From contig JAJFKG010000005.1 of the NCBI GenBank assembly GCA_021773335.1, positions 62,001-126,000 of the forward strand: DNA of 64,000 nucleotides, given 5' to 3'. Within the stretch, counting starts at the first letter, position 1. Each line of letters starts with the position of its first letter. This document shows, in pieces, positions 29,510 to 38,848 of this stretch. Position numbers and translations under genes: made by a program. Source of the stretch: Gammaproteobacteria bacterium. GTDB lineage: Bacteria; Pseudomonadota; Gammaproteobacteria; JAJFKG01. The notes under the pieces are model-generated. The model did no database searches. It had not been told where the DNA came from and was given only the letters and a program-made list of their open reading frames with translations.

Positions 29510-30355
29510 TTATTGGGAAGCATGATTCCAATAAAAATCACACAGCTCTACTCGACTATTTAGCCCTAACTTCTTTTTCACATTATCCGCGTAATAATAA
29601 ATTGTTTTGGTTTTTAGTTTAAGTTGGTTTGCTATTTCTTTGCAGGTATAACCGTGAGCGAGAAAATAAACGACTTCAGCTTCGCGCATTGATAAAGCTG
29701 TTGCACTAGCAAGCAAGTGTGCCAACTGAGTGCTTTTCGCCATAAAGCAGCGATCCTTGGCCTCACCACCATTTAGTAACAACGCGAAATCATCGCTTCC
29801 AGCGTGAGCTGTGCGAAGCCCGACGAATGGGCTTTCGTTTTTATCACTGGTGATGCAGCTAGGCAGACATTCTCTATCATTCTGGGCTTTAACGATTAGA
29901 TCGTCAGCCTGCTCCAGAAAGTAATCTGCAAACCCATTAAGCTTGCTTAAATGATTCATAAAGAAACTCGCATTGACCCCGTCAACACTTGAGGCGAGAT
30001 TGAAAAATTCACAGTAATCATCTGACTTTCGAATGATTGTCATACCATTCTTCATACCGCTATGATCTTTTAAGGCATTACGGCAAGTTTGATCCTTGGC
30101 GTCATCCCAAAGTCCATAGCCCGAAGAATACGTATCAAAACCTTTACGGCACATGCCATGTTTAAATAGCTTTGTATATAGCAACTCCATCCAGGCCGCG
30201 TCATTACATAAGCTCAAATGCGTATTGTCTGTATAAATTCGACCATAGCCAAAACACTCAATAGATAGGTATTTCTTAAGTGGTTGAATAATGCTATCAA
30301 CATCGTACGATGAAAGCATTAACGTGGTATTTTTTAAGTTAGGTAATTCAATCAT
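29510..30355 (-). CDS. LuxR-type transcriptional regulator
   Basis: A 281-residue protein with a sensor-like N-terminal region (YLSIECFGYGRIYTDNTHLS) related to the two luxR copies at 18.2-19.5 kb. The C-terminal HTH has LSMREAEVVYFLAHGYTCKE, then LKTKTIYYYADNVKKKLGL. The signal is unknown. The start is uncertain, as no ribosome site precedes the ATG at 30355; an internal ATG at MLSSYDV is possible. It sits between a tRNA-Lys remnant and two very small ORFs, inside an interval bounded by tRNA-Lys sequences. Confidence 0.82.
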   Translation of the reverse strand: MIELPNLKNTTLMLSSYDVDSIIQPLKKYLSIECFGYGRIYTDNTHLSLCNDAAWMELLYTKLFKHGMCRKGFDTYSSGYGLWDDAKDQTCRNALKDHSGMKNGMTIIRKSDDYCEFFNLASSVDGVNASFFMNHLSKLNGFADYFLEQADDLIVKAQNDRECLPSCITSDKNESPFVGLRTAHAGSDDFALLLNGGEAKDRCFMAKSTQLAHLLASATALSMREAEVVYFLAHGYTCKEIANQLKLKTKTIYYYADNVKKKLGLNSRVELCDFYWNHASQ

Positions 30356-30428
30356 AGTAATTGGTTAAAGCGGTCCTAAGGCCGCTTGGTCAGATTAATG
30401 AATATAGTGCCCTATGGAGGCAACCACC

Positions 30429-30533
30429 ATGAGAATCGTTGAAATACTGCCAGGACTGACTATTAAGCGATTAGCAGTCTTAGTAATAGTTTTATCATTT
30501 AATTCTTTCATTTCAAAGCGCATTTTAAGCTAA
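30429..30533 (+). CDS. small hydrophobic peptide, 34 residues, divergent from luxR
   Basis: ATGGAGGCAACCACC places a strong ribosome site before the ATG. The peptide is basic with one hydrophobic run (LAVLVIVLSFNSFI). Too short for homology. Its layout would suit a type I toxin-like peptide, a small membrane protein or a signal precursor. It starts 73 bases from the divergent luxR start. An overlapping 42-codon frame on the other strand (30395-30523) has no good ribosome site. Confidence 0.4.
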   Translation: MRIVEILPGLTIKRLAVLVIVLSFNSFISKRILS

Positions 30534-30567
30534 GGCATCTGAAAATACATCCGCATTCTTAATGCCT

Positions 30568-30696
30568 TTAATTGGTCAATATTCTAGCATACTCCAATGT
30601 ATCATACACGGGCTTATTCGTCATTTTCTGCTCCTTTGCTATCAAGCGCTTGGAATGGTTGTCATTGAATGCCGGTGAGGCAGCTTTAATTCCCAT
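30568..30696 (-). CDS. very small ORF, 42 residues, with a nested second start
   Basis: CAGGAGAAAACGC gives a strong ribosome site before the ATG at 30696. An in-frame second ATG at 30624 has its own site (AAAGGAGCAGAAA), so a nested 18-residue product is possible. The peptide is soluble in character. No family recognised; converges on the 34-residue ORF. Confidence 0.4.
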   Translation of the reverse strand: MGIKAASPAFNDNHSKRLIAKEQKMTNKPVYDTLEYARILTN

Positions 30697-30719
30697 GCGT
30701 TTTCTCCTGTGAATGTTTA

Positions 30720-31013
30720 TTGGGGTGCGCTGACAATCAGGTTGTAGCGGCGGCGCAAGCCATCATCAACGTCCACAAAAAGATTAATAATCAGCTGCCA
30801 AGCGGAGAGTCCTTCGACGACGATGACATCTGCCGTATTGTCTTTCAAGGTGGAGCAGGATTTTCGTTAGAAAGCGGATTTGGCCTGTTTGGCAGCAGCA
30901 CAAAAACATTTTTTAATGAGAACAATGTATCACGACAAGACGTGCTTGATGCGTTAAACACGCCGGCGGCTGGAACAGGAACAAGTCTCAGCTTAACAAC
31001 AGACTCTAGCTAG
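30720..31013 (+). CDS. hypothetical 97-residue ORF, possibly a gene fragment
   Basis: The frame looks protein-like (AAAQAIINVHKKINNQLPSG, DDDDICRIVFQGGAGFSLES) but opens with TTG and has no ribosome site, and no ATG occurs near the start. It could be the 3' part of a gene whose beginning was lost in the rearrangement around tRNA-Lys. No family recognised. Confidence 0.35.
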   Translation: MGCADNQVVAAAQAIINVHKKINNQLPSGESFDDDDICRIVFQGGAGFSLESGFGLFGSSTKTFFNENNVSRQDVLDALNTPAAGTGTSLSLTTDSS

Positions 31014-31260
31014 CATCAACTGACATTCATACAAACAAACGCCCTATAACCGTGCACAAGCCTAATTAGCGTGCCACAGGTAGGTCAGCCCTGGGTGATG
31101 AACTGCATTCAGGGCCGGCATTGCAACCACACATAATCAGCTAGTGATGCAATTTGTACTTACTGCTTAACCTTCCTCTGAGTTAACGCTCGGAAACCAG
31201 CTCAATTATTACCCTGCTTTCCTATCCGTTGCTGATTGATTATAATCAGACTCTCGCTGT

Positions 31261-31333
<73 letters not shown>

Positions 31334-31344
31334 CATTTTTCATC

Positions 31345-31702
31345 CCATCTTGCAGGCATCTTTGCACGTTCTTCCTTCGAAAGATTTCGTCATGTATGTC
31401 TATATACAATCCTTATCTTCCTGCAGTCAGAACGCGCAAATCTACCCACAATCTGGGCGAAAATTCATTATGTTCCATCTTGCAGGCATCTTTGCACGTT
31501 CTTCCTCCGAAAGATTTCGTCATGTATGTCTATATACAATCCTTATCTTCCTACAGTCAGAACGCGCAAATCTACCCACAATCTGGGCGAAAATTCATTA
31601 TGTTCCATCTTGCAGGCAGCTTTGCACGTTCTTCCTTCGAAAGATTTCGTCATGTATGTCTATATACAATCCTTATCTTCCTGCAGTCAGAACGCGCAAA
31701 TC
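31345..31702 (+). repeat. 130-bp tandem repeat, 2.75 copies, directly after tRNA-Lys
   Basis: Copies start at 31345, 31475 and 31605 with CCATCTTGCAGGCA; the third ends at 31702 (CGCGCAAATC). The copies differ at only a few positions. Each contains the small dyad CGAAAGATTTCG. Because 130 is not a multiple of three, each copy shifts the frame; the open frames across the array are a by-product of repetition. The rest of the gap to tRNA-His (31703-31909) shows nothing I recognise. Confidence 0.93.
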
Positions 31703-31909
31703 GCTGCATCCCCCCTTCTGCGCCACCGCGTCCATCCGTAACTCGATACGTACCCGCACTGTGTGTGCCACGACATGCGGATGAAAGGCGGACCATAGTG
31801 GCCAAAATCAGCGGGCCACCAATATTCATTGATACGTTTTAGGGACTGGGTAATTGAAGCAACCGCCTCGCTCTGTATGGAAAATTGCTATGAATTTGCA
31901 GACAAGAAA

Positions 31910-31986
31910 TGGGGTGAACGATGGGACTTGAACCCACGACAACCGGAATCACAATCCGGGGCTCTACCAACTGAGCTACGCCCACC
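31910..31986 (-). tRNA. tRNA-His (GTG)
   Basis: A 77-nt cloverleaf on the minus strand with the extra 5' G(-1) opposite discriminator C, typical of tRNA-His. The anticodon loop TTGTGAT between CCGGA and TCCGG gives GTG. CCA is encoded. Two acceptor pairs are G-T. Confidence 0.94.
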
Positions 31987-32110
31987 ACAGCAGATTTAGG
32001 GCGAATACGATAACGGAAATAACTGAATTTGGCCAGTCTTTTTTCTCTATTTATAGCCTTGATCTGGTAAATCGGCGTGGGCTGGCACCGCCGCTCAACT
32101 CAACCTTGGT

Positions 32111-32340
32111 ACCACCCCAGAGGCATAGCATTCCCCATAAGTCAGCTCAACGGTTGTTAAAGAGATGATGAGCTATCGATGGTTATCCTATTATTGTCAA
32201 TCATTGCCACACTGGTAGCCTGGATAAGTTGCGCAGCAACGTCATCCGGGAACAGCAATGAGCAACCCTTTTCCCGGATGACGCGCGTACCGCGCTTATC
32301 CGGGCTACGCCTGGGCTTGACGCAGAGACAGTAGAGCCGT
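32111..32340. repeat. mosaic palindromic element, copy 4 (long form)
   Basis: Left flank CATAGCATTCCCCATAAGTC ... CAATCATTGCCACACT, palindromic core 32219-32309 (GATAAGTTGCGCAGCAACG ... GCGCTTATCCGGGCTAC) and tail CTGGGCTTGACGCAGAGACA. Same flanks as the copy at 4830-5050 but with the core turned round. Confidence 0.78.
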
Positions 32341-32453
32341 ACCCCGGATGACGCACCTACCCCTAGCCTATCCCTGGATTGACGTTAGCACGCCGGATGC
32401 GTATCATGTCGACCTCAGATTGTTTAAAATTATATCAATCCTAAACGTCATGT

Positions 32454-32530
32454 CGGGGTATAGCGCAGCCTGGTAGCGCGCCAGCTTTGGGAGCTGGATG
32501 TCGGGGGTTCGAATCCCTCTACCCCGACCA
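32454..32530 (+). tRNA. tRNA-Pro (TGG)
   Basis: A 77-nt cloverleaf with acceptor CGGGGTA/TACCCCG and an encoded CCA. The anticodon loop TTTGGGA between CCAGC and GCTGG gives anticodon TGG. Confidence 0.96.
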
Positions 32531-32536
32531 ATATTT

Positions 32537-32690
32537 AATGAGCATTTTGAGCGACGCTTGCAACAATGCTACTAGCTCCGCCTAACTCGGCAAAAGCCTG
32601 CTAGGTCGATGATAGCGCGGCGCAAGCGAGTGAAAAAGCGCAGTTTACTCGGCGTAAATGAGCATTTTGAGCGACGCTTGCAACAATGCT
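32537..32690 (+). repeat. 34-bp direct repeat pair between tRNA-Pro and tRNA-Arg
   Basis: The 34 bases at 32537-32570 (AATGAGCATTTTGAGCGACG ...) are repeated exactly at 32657-32690, 120 bases on. The DNA between and after them contains complementary stretches (CAAAAGCCTG / CAGGCTTTTG), so the tRNA spacer can fold extensively. Confidence 0.85.
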
Positions 32691-32716
32691 AGCGCGGCCT
32701 AACAGGCTTTTGATGT

Positions 32717-32793
32717 GCGCCCGTAGCTCATCTGGATAGAGCATCGGCCTTCTAAGCCGAGGGTAGCAGGTTCGAATCCTGCCGGGCGTGCCA
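32717..32793 (+). tRNA. tRNA-Arg (TCT)
   Basis: A 77-nt cloverleaf starting GCGCCCGTAGCTCATC with encoded CCA. The anticodon loop CTTCTAA between TCGGC and GCCGA gives anticodon TCT. The first acceptor pair is G-T. Confidence 0.95.
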
Positions 32794-32922
32794 CTTCTTC
32801 CCCCCACCTGTTCCCTACAACTACGCCATGCTCACGATGGTTCCTACGCCCACGCGGAGGATGACGTTGTAAGAGAATATGTTAAAATCCCGCACCATCA
32901 CACACATAGCAATGGAATCCAC

Positions 32923-33777
32923 ATGACTGCACAAATACTCGACGGCAAAGCGTGCGCCCAACACGTCAAAGCGGGCATCGCGCAACAAGTTGCGTCACGC
33001 ATAGACCAAGGCTTACGCGCACCTGGTTTAGCCGTCGTCTTAGTCGGCGACGATCCCGCTTCTGAAATCTATGTCCGCAATAAGCGCCGGGCTTGCGAAG
33101 CTGTTGGTTTTTTTTCGATCGCACACAATTTACCTAGCACTGTGAGCCAAGACGATTTACTCACGCTCATCGATGAATTCAATGCAGACGCACGCATCGA
33201 TGGCATCTTAGTCCAGCTCCCCTTACCTGAACACATCGACGATAACCTCGTCGTTGAACGCATCAATCCCGCTAAAGATGTCGATGGTTTCCATCCCTAC
33301 ACGATCGGGCGCTTAACCCAACGCCGTCCGCTACTGCGGCCATGCACACCACATGGAATTATCACTTTACTTAGACACAATAAGCTCGACGTCAAAGGCA
33401 AGCACGCGGTAATGGTTGGCGCATCGAATATTGTTGGGCGGCCAATGACCTTAGAATTATTACTCGAGGGTGCGACTACAACCACTTGTCATCGCTTTAC
33501 GCAAGATTTGGCAAAGCATGTTAGTGATGCAGAACTCTTAATTGTTGCGATCGGTAAAACTGGTATTATTCAAAGTGAGTGGATCTCTGAGGGTACTATC
33601 GTTGTTGATGTCGGTATGAACCGTCTCGCTGATGGTAGTTTACGTGGTGATGTTGAATTTGATACCGCCAAAGAACGTGCCAGTTGGATCACGCCAGTGC
33701 CCGGCGGCGTTGGCCCAATGACCGTCGCTATGTTGATGCATAATACGTTGTTAGCAGCGCAAGGTCGGGACAACTAA
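32923..33777 (+). CDS. folD: bifunctional methylene-THF dehydrogenase / cyclohydrolase FolD
   Basis: A 284-residue protein of normal FolD length. It interconverts methylene-, methenyl- and formyl-tetrahydrofolate in one-carbon metabolism. Signatures include [20 protein letters not shown] (with the catalytic tyrosine and lysine), [14 protein letters not shown], the [11 protein letters not shown] dinucleotide-binding motif and [19 protein letters not shown]. The ATG at 32923 gives the canonical start MTAQILDG; the frame before it runs into tRNA-Arg. Its end overlaps the cysS stop by four bases on the opposite strand. Confidence 0.97.
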   Translation: MTAQILDGKACAQHVKAGIAQQVASRIDQGLRAPGLAVVLVGDDPASEIYVRNKRRACEAVGFFSIAHNLPSTVSQDDLLTLIDEFNADARIDGILVQLPLPEHIDDNLVVERINPAKDVDGFHPYTIGRLTQRRPLLRPCTPHGIITLLRHNKLDVKGKHAVMVGASNIVGRPMTLELLLEGATTTTCHRFTQDLAKHVSDAELLIVAIGKTGIIQSEWISEGTIVVDVGMNRLADGSLRGDVEFDTAKERASWITPVPGGVGPMTVAMLMHNTLLAAQGRDN

Positions 33778-35180
33778 ACTCTACGCCAAATCGTGCCATC
33801 AGGACCATCTTCTAATTCGATGCCTTTGGCGTGTAAATCATCACGAATACGATCAGCTTGCGCCCAATCTTTATCTTTGCGCGCTTGCTTGCGTGCTGCG
33901 ATCAATTGTTCAATTTCAGCTTTATCAATCTCTGCGACCTCGACACCAGCACCTGTTTGTAAAAACGCTTCTGGATCTTGTTCAAGCAAACCGAGGATGC
34001 CAGCTTGTTCGCACAACACCGCCGCAAGTTGCAGCGCTTTAGCATCTTCGCCCTCTGTACGCAAACGATTAATCGTGCTCACCATATCAAACAACACTGC
34101 CAACGCTTCAGGTGTATTAAAGTCATCATTCATGACATCAAAAAAACGTGTCACAAACTCTTGCGCAAACTGGTGTGCGGCATCATCGACCGCTGGCACA
34201 GTCAAGCCGCGCAAACAAGTATAAAAACGCTGCAGAGCCGCACGCGCATTATCGAGCGCTTGATCCGAAAAATCTAAAGGGCTGCGATAATGGCTGGACA
34301 ATAAGAAATAACGCACGATTTCGGCGGGATATTTGTCCAAGACATCGCGAATCGTAAAAAAATTGCCTAACGACTTCGACATTTTTTGTGAATTAATCCG
34401 CAAAAACCCCACATGCATCCACGTATTCACAAACTGCTCGCCGCTTGCCCCTTGTGACTGCGCAATTTCATTTTCATGATGCGGAAATTGCAAATCCGCA
34501 CCACCACCATGAATATCAAAGTGATTACCTAATTGCGTTGTTGACATGGCTGAACACTCGATGTGCCAACCAGGCCTACCCTGTCCCCACGGTGAATCCC
34601 AATACGGTTCATCTGGTTTAGCGGCTTTCCACAGCACAAAATCCAGTGGTTCTTGTTTCACATCGGTAATATCAACGCGCGCACCAATTAACAGTTCGTC
34701 AATATTTTTATGCGCGAGCTTGCCATAATCCGCAAACTTTTTCACACGGAAATAGACATCACCATTTTCAGCTGGATAGGCATAGTCATTTTCGATCAAG
34801 GCTTGAATCATCTTAATGATTTCAGCCATCGATTGTGTCGCACGTGGCTCATGATCTGGCGGCAAAATGCCTAAGCGCACTTCATCTTCATGCATGGCAG
34901 CAATGAAGCGCTCAGTTAAGTTATCAATGGGTTCAGCATTCGCATTGGCTCGCGCAATGATTTTATCGTCCACGTCAGTTATATTCCGCACATAAGTGAC
35001 GTCATAGCCTTGCGCACGCAAATAACGCGTGACAACGTCAAAGGCAACTAGGCTACGCGCATGCCCCAAATGGCAGTAGTCATACACGGTCATACCACAG
35101 ACATAGATATTGACCTTGCCTTCATTGATCGGTTTAAACAATTCTTTCTGGTGAGTTAACGTATTATAAATTTGTAACAT
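33774..35180 (-). CDS. cysS: cysteinyl-tRNA synthetase
   Basis: A 468-residue class I synthetase. [20 protein letters not shown] holds the zinc cysteine and the HIGH motif (HLGH). WHIECSAMS and [20 protein letters not shown] contain further zinc and adenylation residues, and KMSKSLGNF is the KMSKS loop. The C-terminal [11 protein letters not shown] is the usual anticodon-binding end. It charges tRNA-Cys in the cytoplasm. gltX lies 21 bases upstream on the same strand, so the two synthetases probably form an operon. Confidence 0.97.
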   Translation of the reverse strand: MLQIYNTLTHQKELFKPINEGKVNIYVCGMTVYDYCHLGHARSLVAFDVVTRYLRAQGYDVTYVRNITDVDDKIIARANANAEPIDNLTERFIAAMHEDEVRLGILPPDHEPRATQSMAEIIKMIQALIENDYAYPAENGDVYFRVKKFADYGKLAHKNIDELLIGARVDITDVKQEPLDFVLWKAAKPDEPYWDSPWGQGRPGWHIECSAMSTTQLGNHFDIHGGGADLQFPHHENEIAQSQGASGEQFVNTWMHVGFLRINSQKMSKSLGNFFTIRDVLDKYPAEIVRYFLLSSHYRSPLDFSDQALDNARAALQRFYTCLRGLTVPAVDDAAHQFAQEFVTRFFDVMNDDFNTPEALAVLFDMVSTINRLRTEGEDAKALQLAAVLCEQAGILGLLEQDPEAFLQTGAGVEVAEIDKAEIEQLIAARKQARKDKDWAQADRIRDDLHAKGIELEDGPDGTIWRRV

Positions 35181-35201
35181 CGTGGCAATACCATCATTTA
35201 T

Positions 35202-36632
35202 TTAGCGTTGTAAACGTTGTTTAATCTTATCGACACCTAACAAAGCAAAGACTTTTGCCATTTCCGGACCATGTTGTTCCCCGGTTAAGGCAATACGTAA
35301 GGGTTGAAACAAAGCTTTACCTTTGACGCCGCTCTGTTCCTTAACGTGATTACTCACGGCTTTGAAATCAGCACCATGCATATCGATAGCGGCCAACGCA
35401 GCTGCAAAAAACTCACTACCCGCGTTATCCAACACCGCCTTGGATTCATCATCAAAATGAATTTTGTCATTAAAAAATACCTGTGCCCATGTCAATGCTT
35501 CAGCAGGAAAAGTGACATTGGCACGCACAGTATCGACAAATAATTCTTGTTGTTCAGCAGGGACTAACTTCTTAGTCTTATCATCTAACCAATCCCAAAA
35601 ACGTTCACTACTGATTTGTGCAACGGACTCTTTTTGCCAATATAAGAGTTGGTTTTCATCATAACGTGCCGGCGCTGAACTCAATGATTCAAGCTTAAAA
35701 TTCGCAGCCAATTCAGCATATGACATATACGCGGGATTTTCGTAATAATGGCCTAAACGCGCAAGATAATTTAATAAGGCTTCGGGCAAGAAACCTGTTT
35801 GCCGCAACTCTTGTAAGCTGCGTGAACCATGACGTTTCGATAACGGTGCACCATCCGGCCCCATGATTAAGGAAATATGGCCATAGGCTGGCACGGGCAA
35901 CTCTAAAGCTGCTAATAGCATTAGCTGGCGCGGAGTATTAGTAAGGTGGTCATCGCCACGCATCGCATGTGTCACACCCATTAAGGCATCATCGATAGCA
36001 TTGGCATACATAAATGGCGCTGTACCATCGGTACGGCGAATAATGAAATCACCAATATCATCGCTGACAAAACGCTGACGACCTTTGACAAAATCGGTAA
36101 ATTGAATCGTTTCGCCACGCGGCACACGAAAACGCAAGGTTGGCTTTAAGCCTTCAGCTAGTTTTGCGGCAACTTCTGTTTGGGTCAGGTTGCGACAAGT
36201 ACCTGCATAACGCGGAGGTTTGCCCGCAGTGCGTTGCACTTTACGGGACATTGCCAATTGTTCTTCACTACAAAAACACGGATACGCTTGCCCCGCATCT
36301 TCTAACGTTTGATAATAACGAGCATAAATTGCTTGGCGTTGCGCTTGCCAGTATGGGCCCGCATCACCAACAGCTTTGCCGACTTCGCCGACACAAGCAC
36401 CCTCTTGCCAACGCAAGCCTAGCCAATGCAAATCGTCGAGCATGGCTTGGGTATATTCTTCGTATGAGCGTGTACGATCAGTATCTTCAATACGAAATAA
36501 AAATACCCCTTGTTTACCGTGGGCATTAGCGCCATGCGCCAGCAACGCACTAAATAACGCCGTACGTGTGTTGCCTAAGTGGATCAAACCAGTCGGGCTG
36601 GGACAAAAACGAGTTTTGAGTAGTTCGGTCAT
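35202..36632 (-). CDS. gltX: glutamyl-tRNA synthetase
   Basis: A 476-residue class I synthetase. TRFCPSPTGLIHLGNTRTAL contains the HIGH-type motif (HLGN), FLFRIEDTDR the glutamate/tRNA-binding region, and LSKRHGSRS the KMSKS-type loop. The CFCSEEQL region has zinc-type cysteines. The helical C-terminal half binds the anticodon. It forms Glu-tRNA-Glu; whether it also charges tRNA-Gln cannot be told here. It overlaps nothing and is followed by cysS. Confidence 0.96.
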   Translation of the reverse strand: MTELLKTRFCPSPTGLIHLGNTRTALFSALLAHGANAHGKQGVFLFRIEDTDRTRSYEEYTQAMLDDLHWLGLRWQEGACVGEVGKAVGDAGPYWQAQRQAIYARYYQTLEDAGQAYPCFCSEEQLAMSRKVQRTAGKPPRYAGTCRNLTQTEVAAKLAEGLKPTLRFRVPRGETIQFTDFVKGRQRFVSDDIGDFIIRRTDGTAPFMYANAIDDALMGVTHAMRGDDHLTNTPRQLMLLAALELPVPAYGHISLIMGPDGAPLSKRHGSRSLQELRQTGFLPEALLNYLARLGHYYENPAYMSYAELAANFKLESLSSAPARYDENQLLYWQKESVAQISSERFWDWLDDKTKKLVPAEQQELFVDTVRANVTFPAEALTWAQVFFNDKIHFDDESKAVLDNAGSEFFAAALAAIDMHGADFKAVSNHVKEQSGVKGKALFQPLRIALTGEQHGPEMAKVFALLGVDKIKQRLQR

Positions 36633-36790
36633 AAGCGCTTATTTAAATATTTGTTTGGGACGGCGATGATACCGAAGTGGCCATTATTCGGCAACTTCAA
36701 GCGCCAAATCAGGCTGTTAGCGATTGATAAAGCTCAACTTTCAGCCTATCATGTGCCCTCTTTAAAATCTTAACGCGAGGAAACAATAAA

Positions 36791-37285
36791 ATGGTTATTT
36801 TTCACACAAATCATGGTGACATTCATATCGAACTGGACAGCGAGAAAGCCCCTAAAACTTGCGAAAATTTCCTCACTTACGTCAAAGAGGGGCATTATGA
36901 CAATACCCTGTTTCATCGCGTCATCAATAACTTCATGATCCAAGGCGGCGGCTTTGCACCTGGAATGGAACAAAAAGACACCCACGACCCCATCGACAAT
37001 GAAGCCAATAATGGCCTCAAAAATGACAAAGGCACGCTTGCCATGGCACGCACGTCTGATCCACATTCAGCTAGCGCGCAATTTTTCATTAACGTTAAAG
37101 ACAATAGCTTTCTTAACTTTCGTAGCGAAAGTATGGATGGCTGGGGTTATTGTGTCTTCGGTAAAGTTGTCGAAGGTATGGACGTCGTCGATAAAATTAA
37201 AAACGTTGAAACCGGCAACCGTGCTAGCCATCAAGATGTACCCGTGGAAGACGTCATTGTTGAGCGCGCCGAAGTTACTGAATAA
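36791..37285 (+). CDS. ppiB: peptidyl-prolyl cis-trans isomerase B (cyclophilin)
   Basis: A 164-residue cytoplasmic cyclophilin without a signal peptide. The catalytic core is clear: [35 protein letters not shown] and [15 protein letters not shown]. It accelerates proline isomerisation during folding. GCGAGGAAAC precedes the start. lpxH follows after three bases, an arrangement also found in Escherichia coli, so they form an operon. Confidence 0.96.
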   Translation: MVIFHTNHGDIHIELDSEKAPKTCENFLTYVKEGHYDNTLFHRVINNFMIQGGGFAPGMEQKDTHDPIDNEANNGLKNDKGTLAMARTSDPHSASAQFFINVKDNSFLNFRSESMDGWGYCVFGKVVEGMDVVDKIKNVETGNRASHQDVPVEDVIVERAEVTE

Positions 37286-37288
37286 ACC

Positions 37289-38008
37289 ATGAAACAAACC
37301 TTATTTATCTCTGATCTACACCTCGATGTCAGTCGCCGCGACATGGTAACGAAGTTTATTGAGTTTTTACAAGGCCCTGCACGCCAGGCACGGGCCTTGT
37401 ATATTCTTGGTGATTTATTTGAGGTGTGGATCGGCGATGATGGGCAACGTGAATTTGCCACTCCGATTTTTCAAGCGTTGCACGCATTACGCGAGTCAGG
37501 TGTAGCGACGTTTTTTATGCATGGTAATCGGGATTTTTTGATCGGCAAACGTTTTGCTAAAGTCACCGGCTGCGAATTATTAGCTGATCCCTCGCCTATC
37601 GATCTCTACGGCACACCGACCTTGCTGACGCACGGCGATCTGTTGTGTGTTGATGATCAAAATTATCAACGCTTTCGTCGTCGCACACGCAATCCTTGCT
37701 ATCAATTCATTTACTTGCATACACCATTACGCTTTCGTCAATGGTTTGCCGGCCAATTACGCGCACGCAGCCAACGAGCTAATCGCGAAAAACCACGTGA
37801 GATCATGGATGTCAATGCAGACGAAGTAAAGCGTTGGTTCGAGCGCTATGACGTAACAACCATCATCCACGGCCACACCCACCGCCCGACCATCGAGACA
37901 TTAGCGATAAATGGCAAAACGGTTAAACGCATTGTCCTTTGCGATTGGCATGAACGCGGCAATGTCCTAGTGTGTGATGAGTCTGGGCAGCGTTTGGAAT
38001 ATTTTTAG
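37289..38008 (+). CDS. lpxH: UDP-2,3-diacylglucosamine diphosphatase LpxH
   Basis: A 239-residue metallophosphoesterase at the inner-membrane surface that makes lipid X in lipid A synthesis. The metal-binding motifs are all present: FISDLHLD, ILGDLFEVWIGDD, FMHGNRDFLIG, LTHGDLLCVDD and IHGHTHRP. The length fits the family. It indicates a Gram-negative bacterium with LPS. It is coupled to ppiB. Confidence 0.96.
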   Translation: MKQTLFISDLHLDVSRRDMVTKFIEFLQGPARQARALYILGDLFEVWIGDDGQREFATPIFQALHALRESGVATFFMHGNRDFLIGKRFAKVTGCELLADPSPIDLYGTPTLLTHGDLLCVDDQNYQRFRRRTRNPCYQFIYLHTPLRFRQWFAGQLRARSQRANREKPREIMDVNADEVKRWFERYDVTTIIHGHTHRPTIETLAINGKTVKRIVLCDWHERGNVLVCDESGQRLEYF

Positions 38009-38119
38009 GGGTTAGTTTAAGTCTACACGAAAGCGACTTTTAAGCAGCCATGATTTTTACGCCGAGTAGGCTTATTTTTTACAACGATTTCAACATCGTG
38101 ATCGAGTTTGTTCAAAAAT

Positions 38120-38716
38120 CTACGGTACTGCACGTGTTGCGCCAGTGTCGATCTTATCGAGTTTTTCGCCCTTGAATTCTAGGGTTACGGTTGTGCCGTA
38201 AGGATCTTGGTATGTCCAAATGCTGGTAGGTACTTGCGTGGCGGTATTTGTCAACGAACCCGGTACGACATTAGTATAAGTCGGACGTCCACAACTTTGT
38301 TGCACCGCTTTGGCTGTCGAACCAATTTGAATAGTGCGTCCGCGACATGTCGATAAGCGCGAGCGCGAACGACCATTTGCAGTGATTTCAGTCACTTTAT
38401 TATTGCTAATCCTAATACTGACTTGATTACCGTGATTGCCTGGTAGATTGGTAAATGGGCTGCTAGAAAAAGAATGACGAGGACTGCCACGATTGGCTAA
38501 GCCATACGTCCAAATCACACTAGGGCCCGCTGCCGCTTGTTTAGTGACGTTCGTCGGCTTGCCACAGGCGGTTTCGACCTGTTGCATAGTATCGCCGAGG
38601 TTTATATAACGGTTGCCTGCGGCGCAATAGTGGTTAGTCGCAGCGAGGGTGTTATGGGCGATGAGTAAAAGGCTTGCAGTGAGTAAGGTAGCTTTTAGCT
38701 TTGTTTGGTACATCAT
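38120..38716 (-). CDS. secreted DUF2845 protein
   Basis: A 198-residue protein with a signal peptide of about 25 residues ending at LAATNHYC. Two related halves follow, each with Cys...I..G.....V...CG.PT (YINLGDTMQQVETACGKPT and IQIGSTAKAVQQSCGRPT). This is the DUF2845 pattern, common in Legionella and Coxiella relatives. Function unknown; a periplasmic or envelope role is inferred from export. Two adjacent ATGs (38716, 38713) follow AAGGACG; either may be used. Confidence 0.78.
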   Translation of the reverse strand: MMYQTKLKATLLTASLLLIAHNTLAATNHYCAAGNRYINLGDTMQQVETACGKPTNVTKQAAAGPSVIWTYGLANRGSPRHSFSSSPFTNLPGNHGNQVSIRISNNKVTEITANGRSRSRLSTCRGRTIQIGSTAKAVQQSCGRPTYTNVVPGSLTNTATQVPTSIWTYQDPYGTTVTLEFKGEKLDKIDTGATRAVP

Positions 38717-38745
38717 AACGTCCTTATTGATGGCAATTTGTAGTT

Positions 38746-38816
38746 GTAGCCTTGATAAACCGCGTAGCGGCTTATCAAGGCTACTGTATGAGCTTGACGC
38801 AAAGACAATAGGCTAC
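38746..38816. repeat. mosaic palindromic element, copy 5 (type B unit plus tail)
   Basis: GTAGCCTTGATAAACCGCG / TAGCGGCTTATCAAGGCTAC forms a hairpin at 38746-38784, followed by the tail GAGCTTGACGCAAAGACAAT. Between miaE and the DUF2845 gene. Confidence 0.75.
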
Positions 38817-38848
38817 ACAAACTACGCGGATTACCCGAGCTACATCTA

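Noticed and set aside
30395..30523. 42-codon minus-strand ORF upstream of luxR
   Set aside because: No ribosome site, and it overlaps the plus-strand ORF that has a strong one.
31345..31702. Possible CRISPR array
   Set aside because: Units of 130 bp are identical throughout with no variable spacers and no cas genes nearby.
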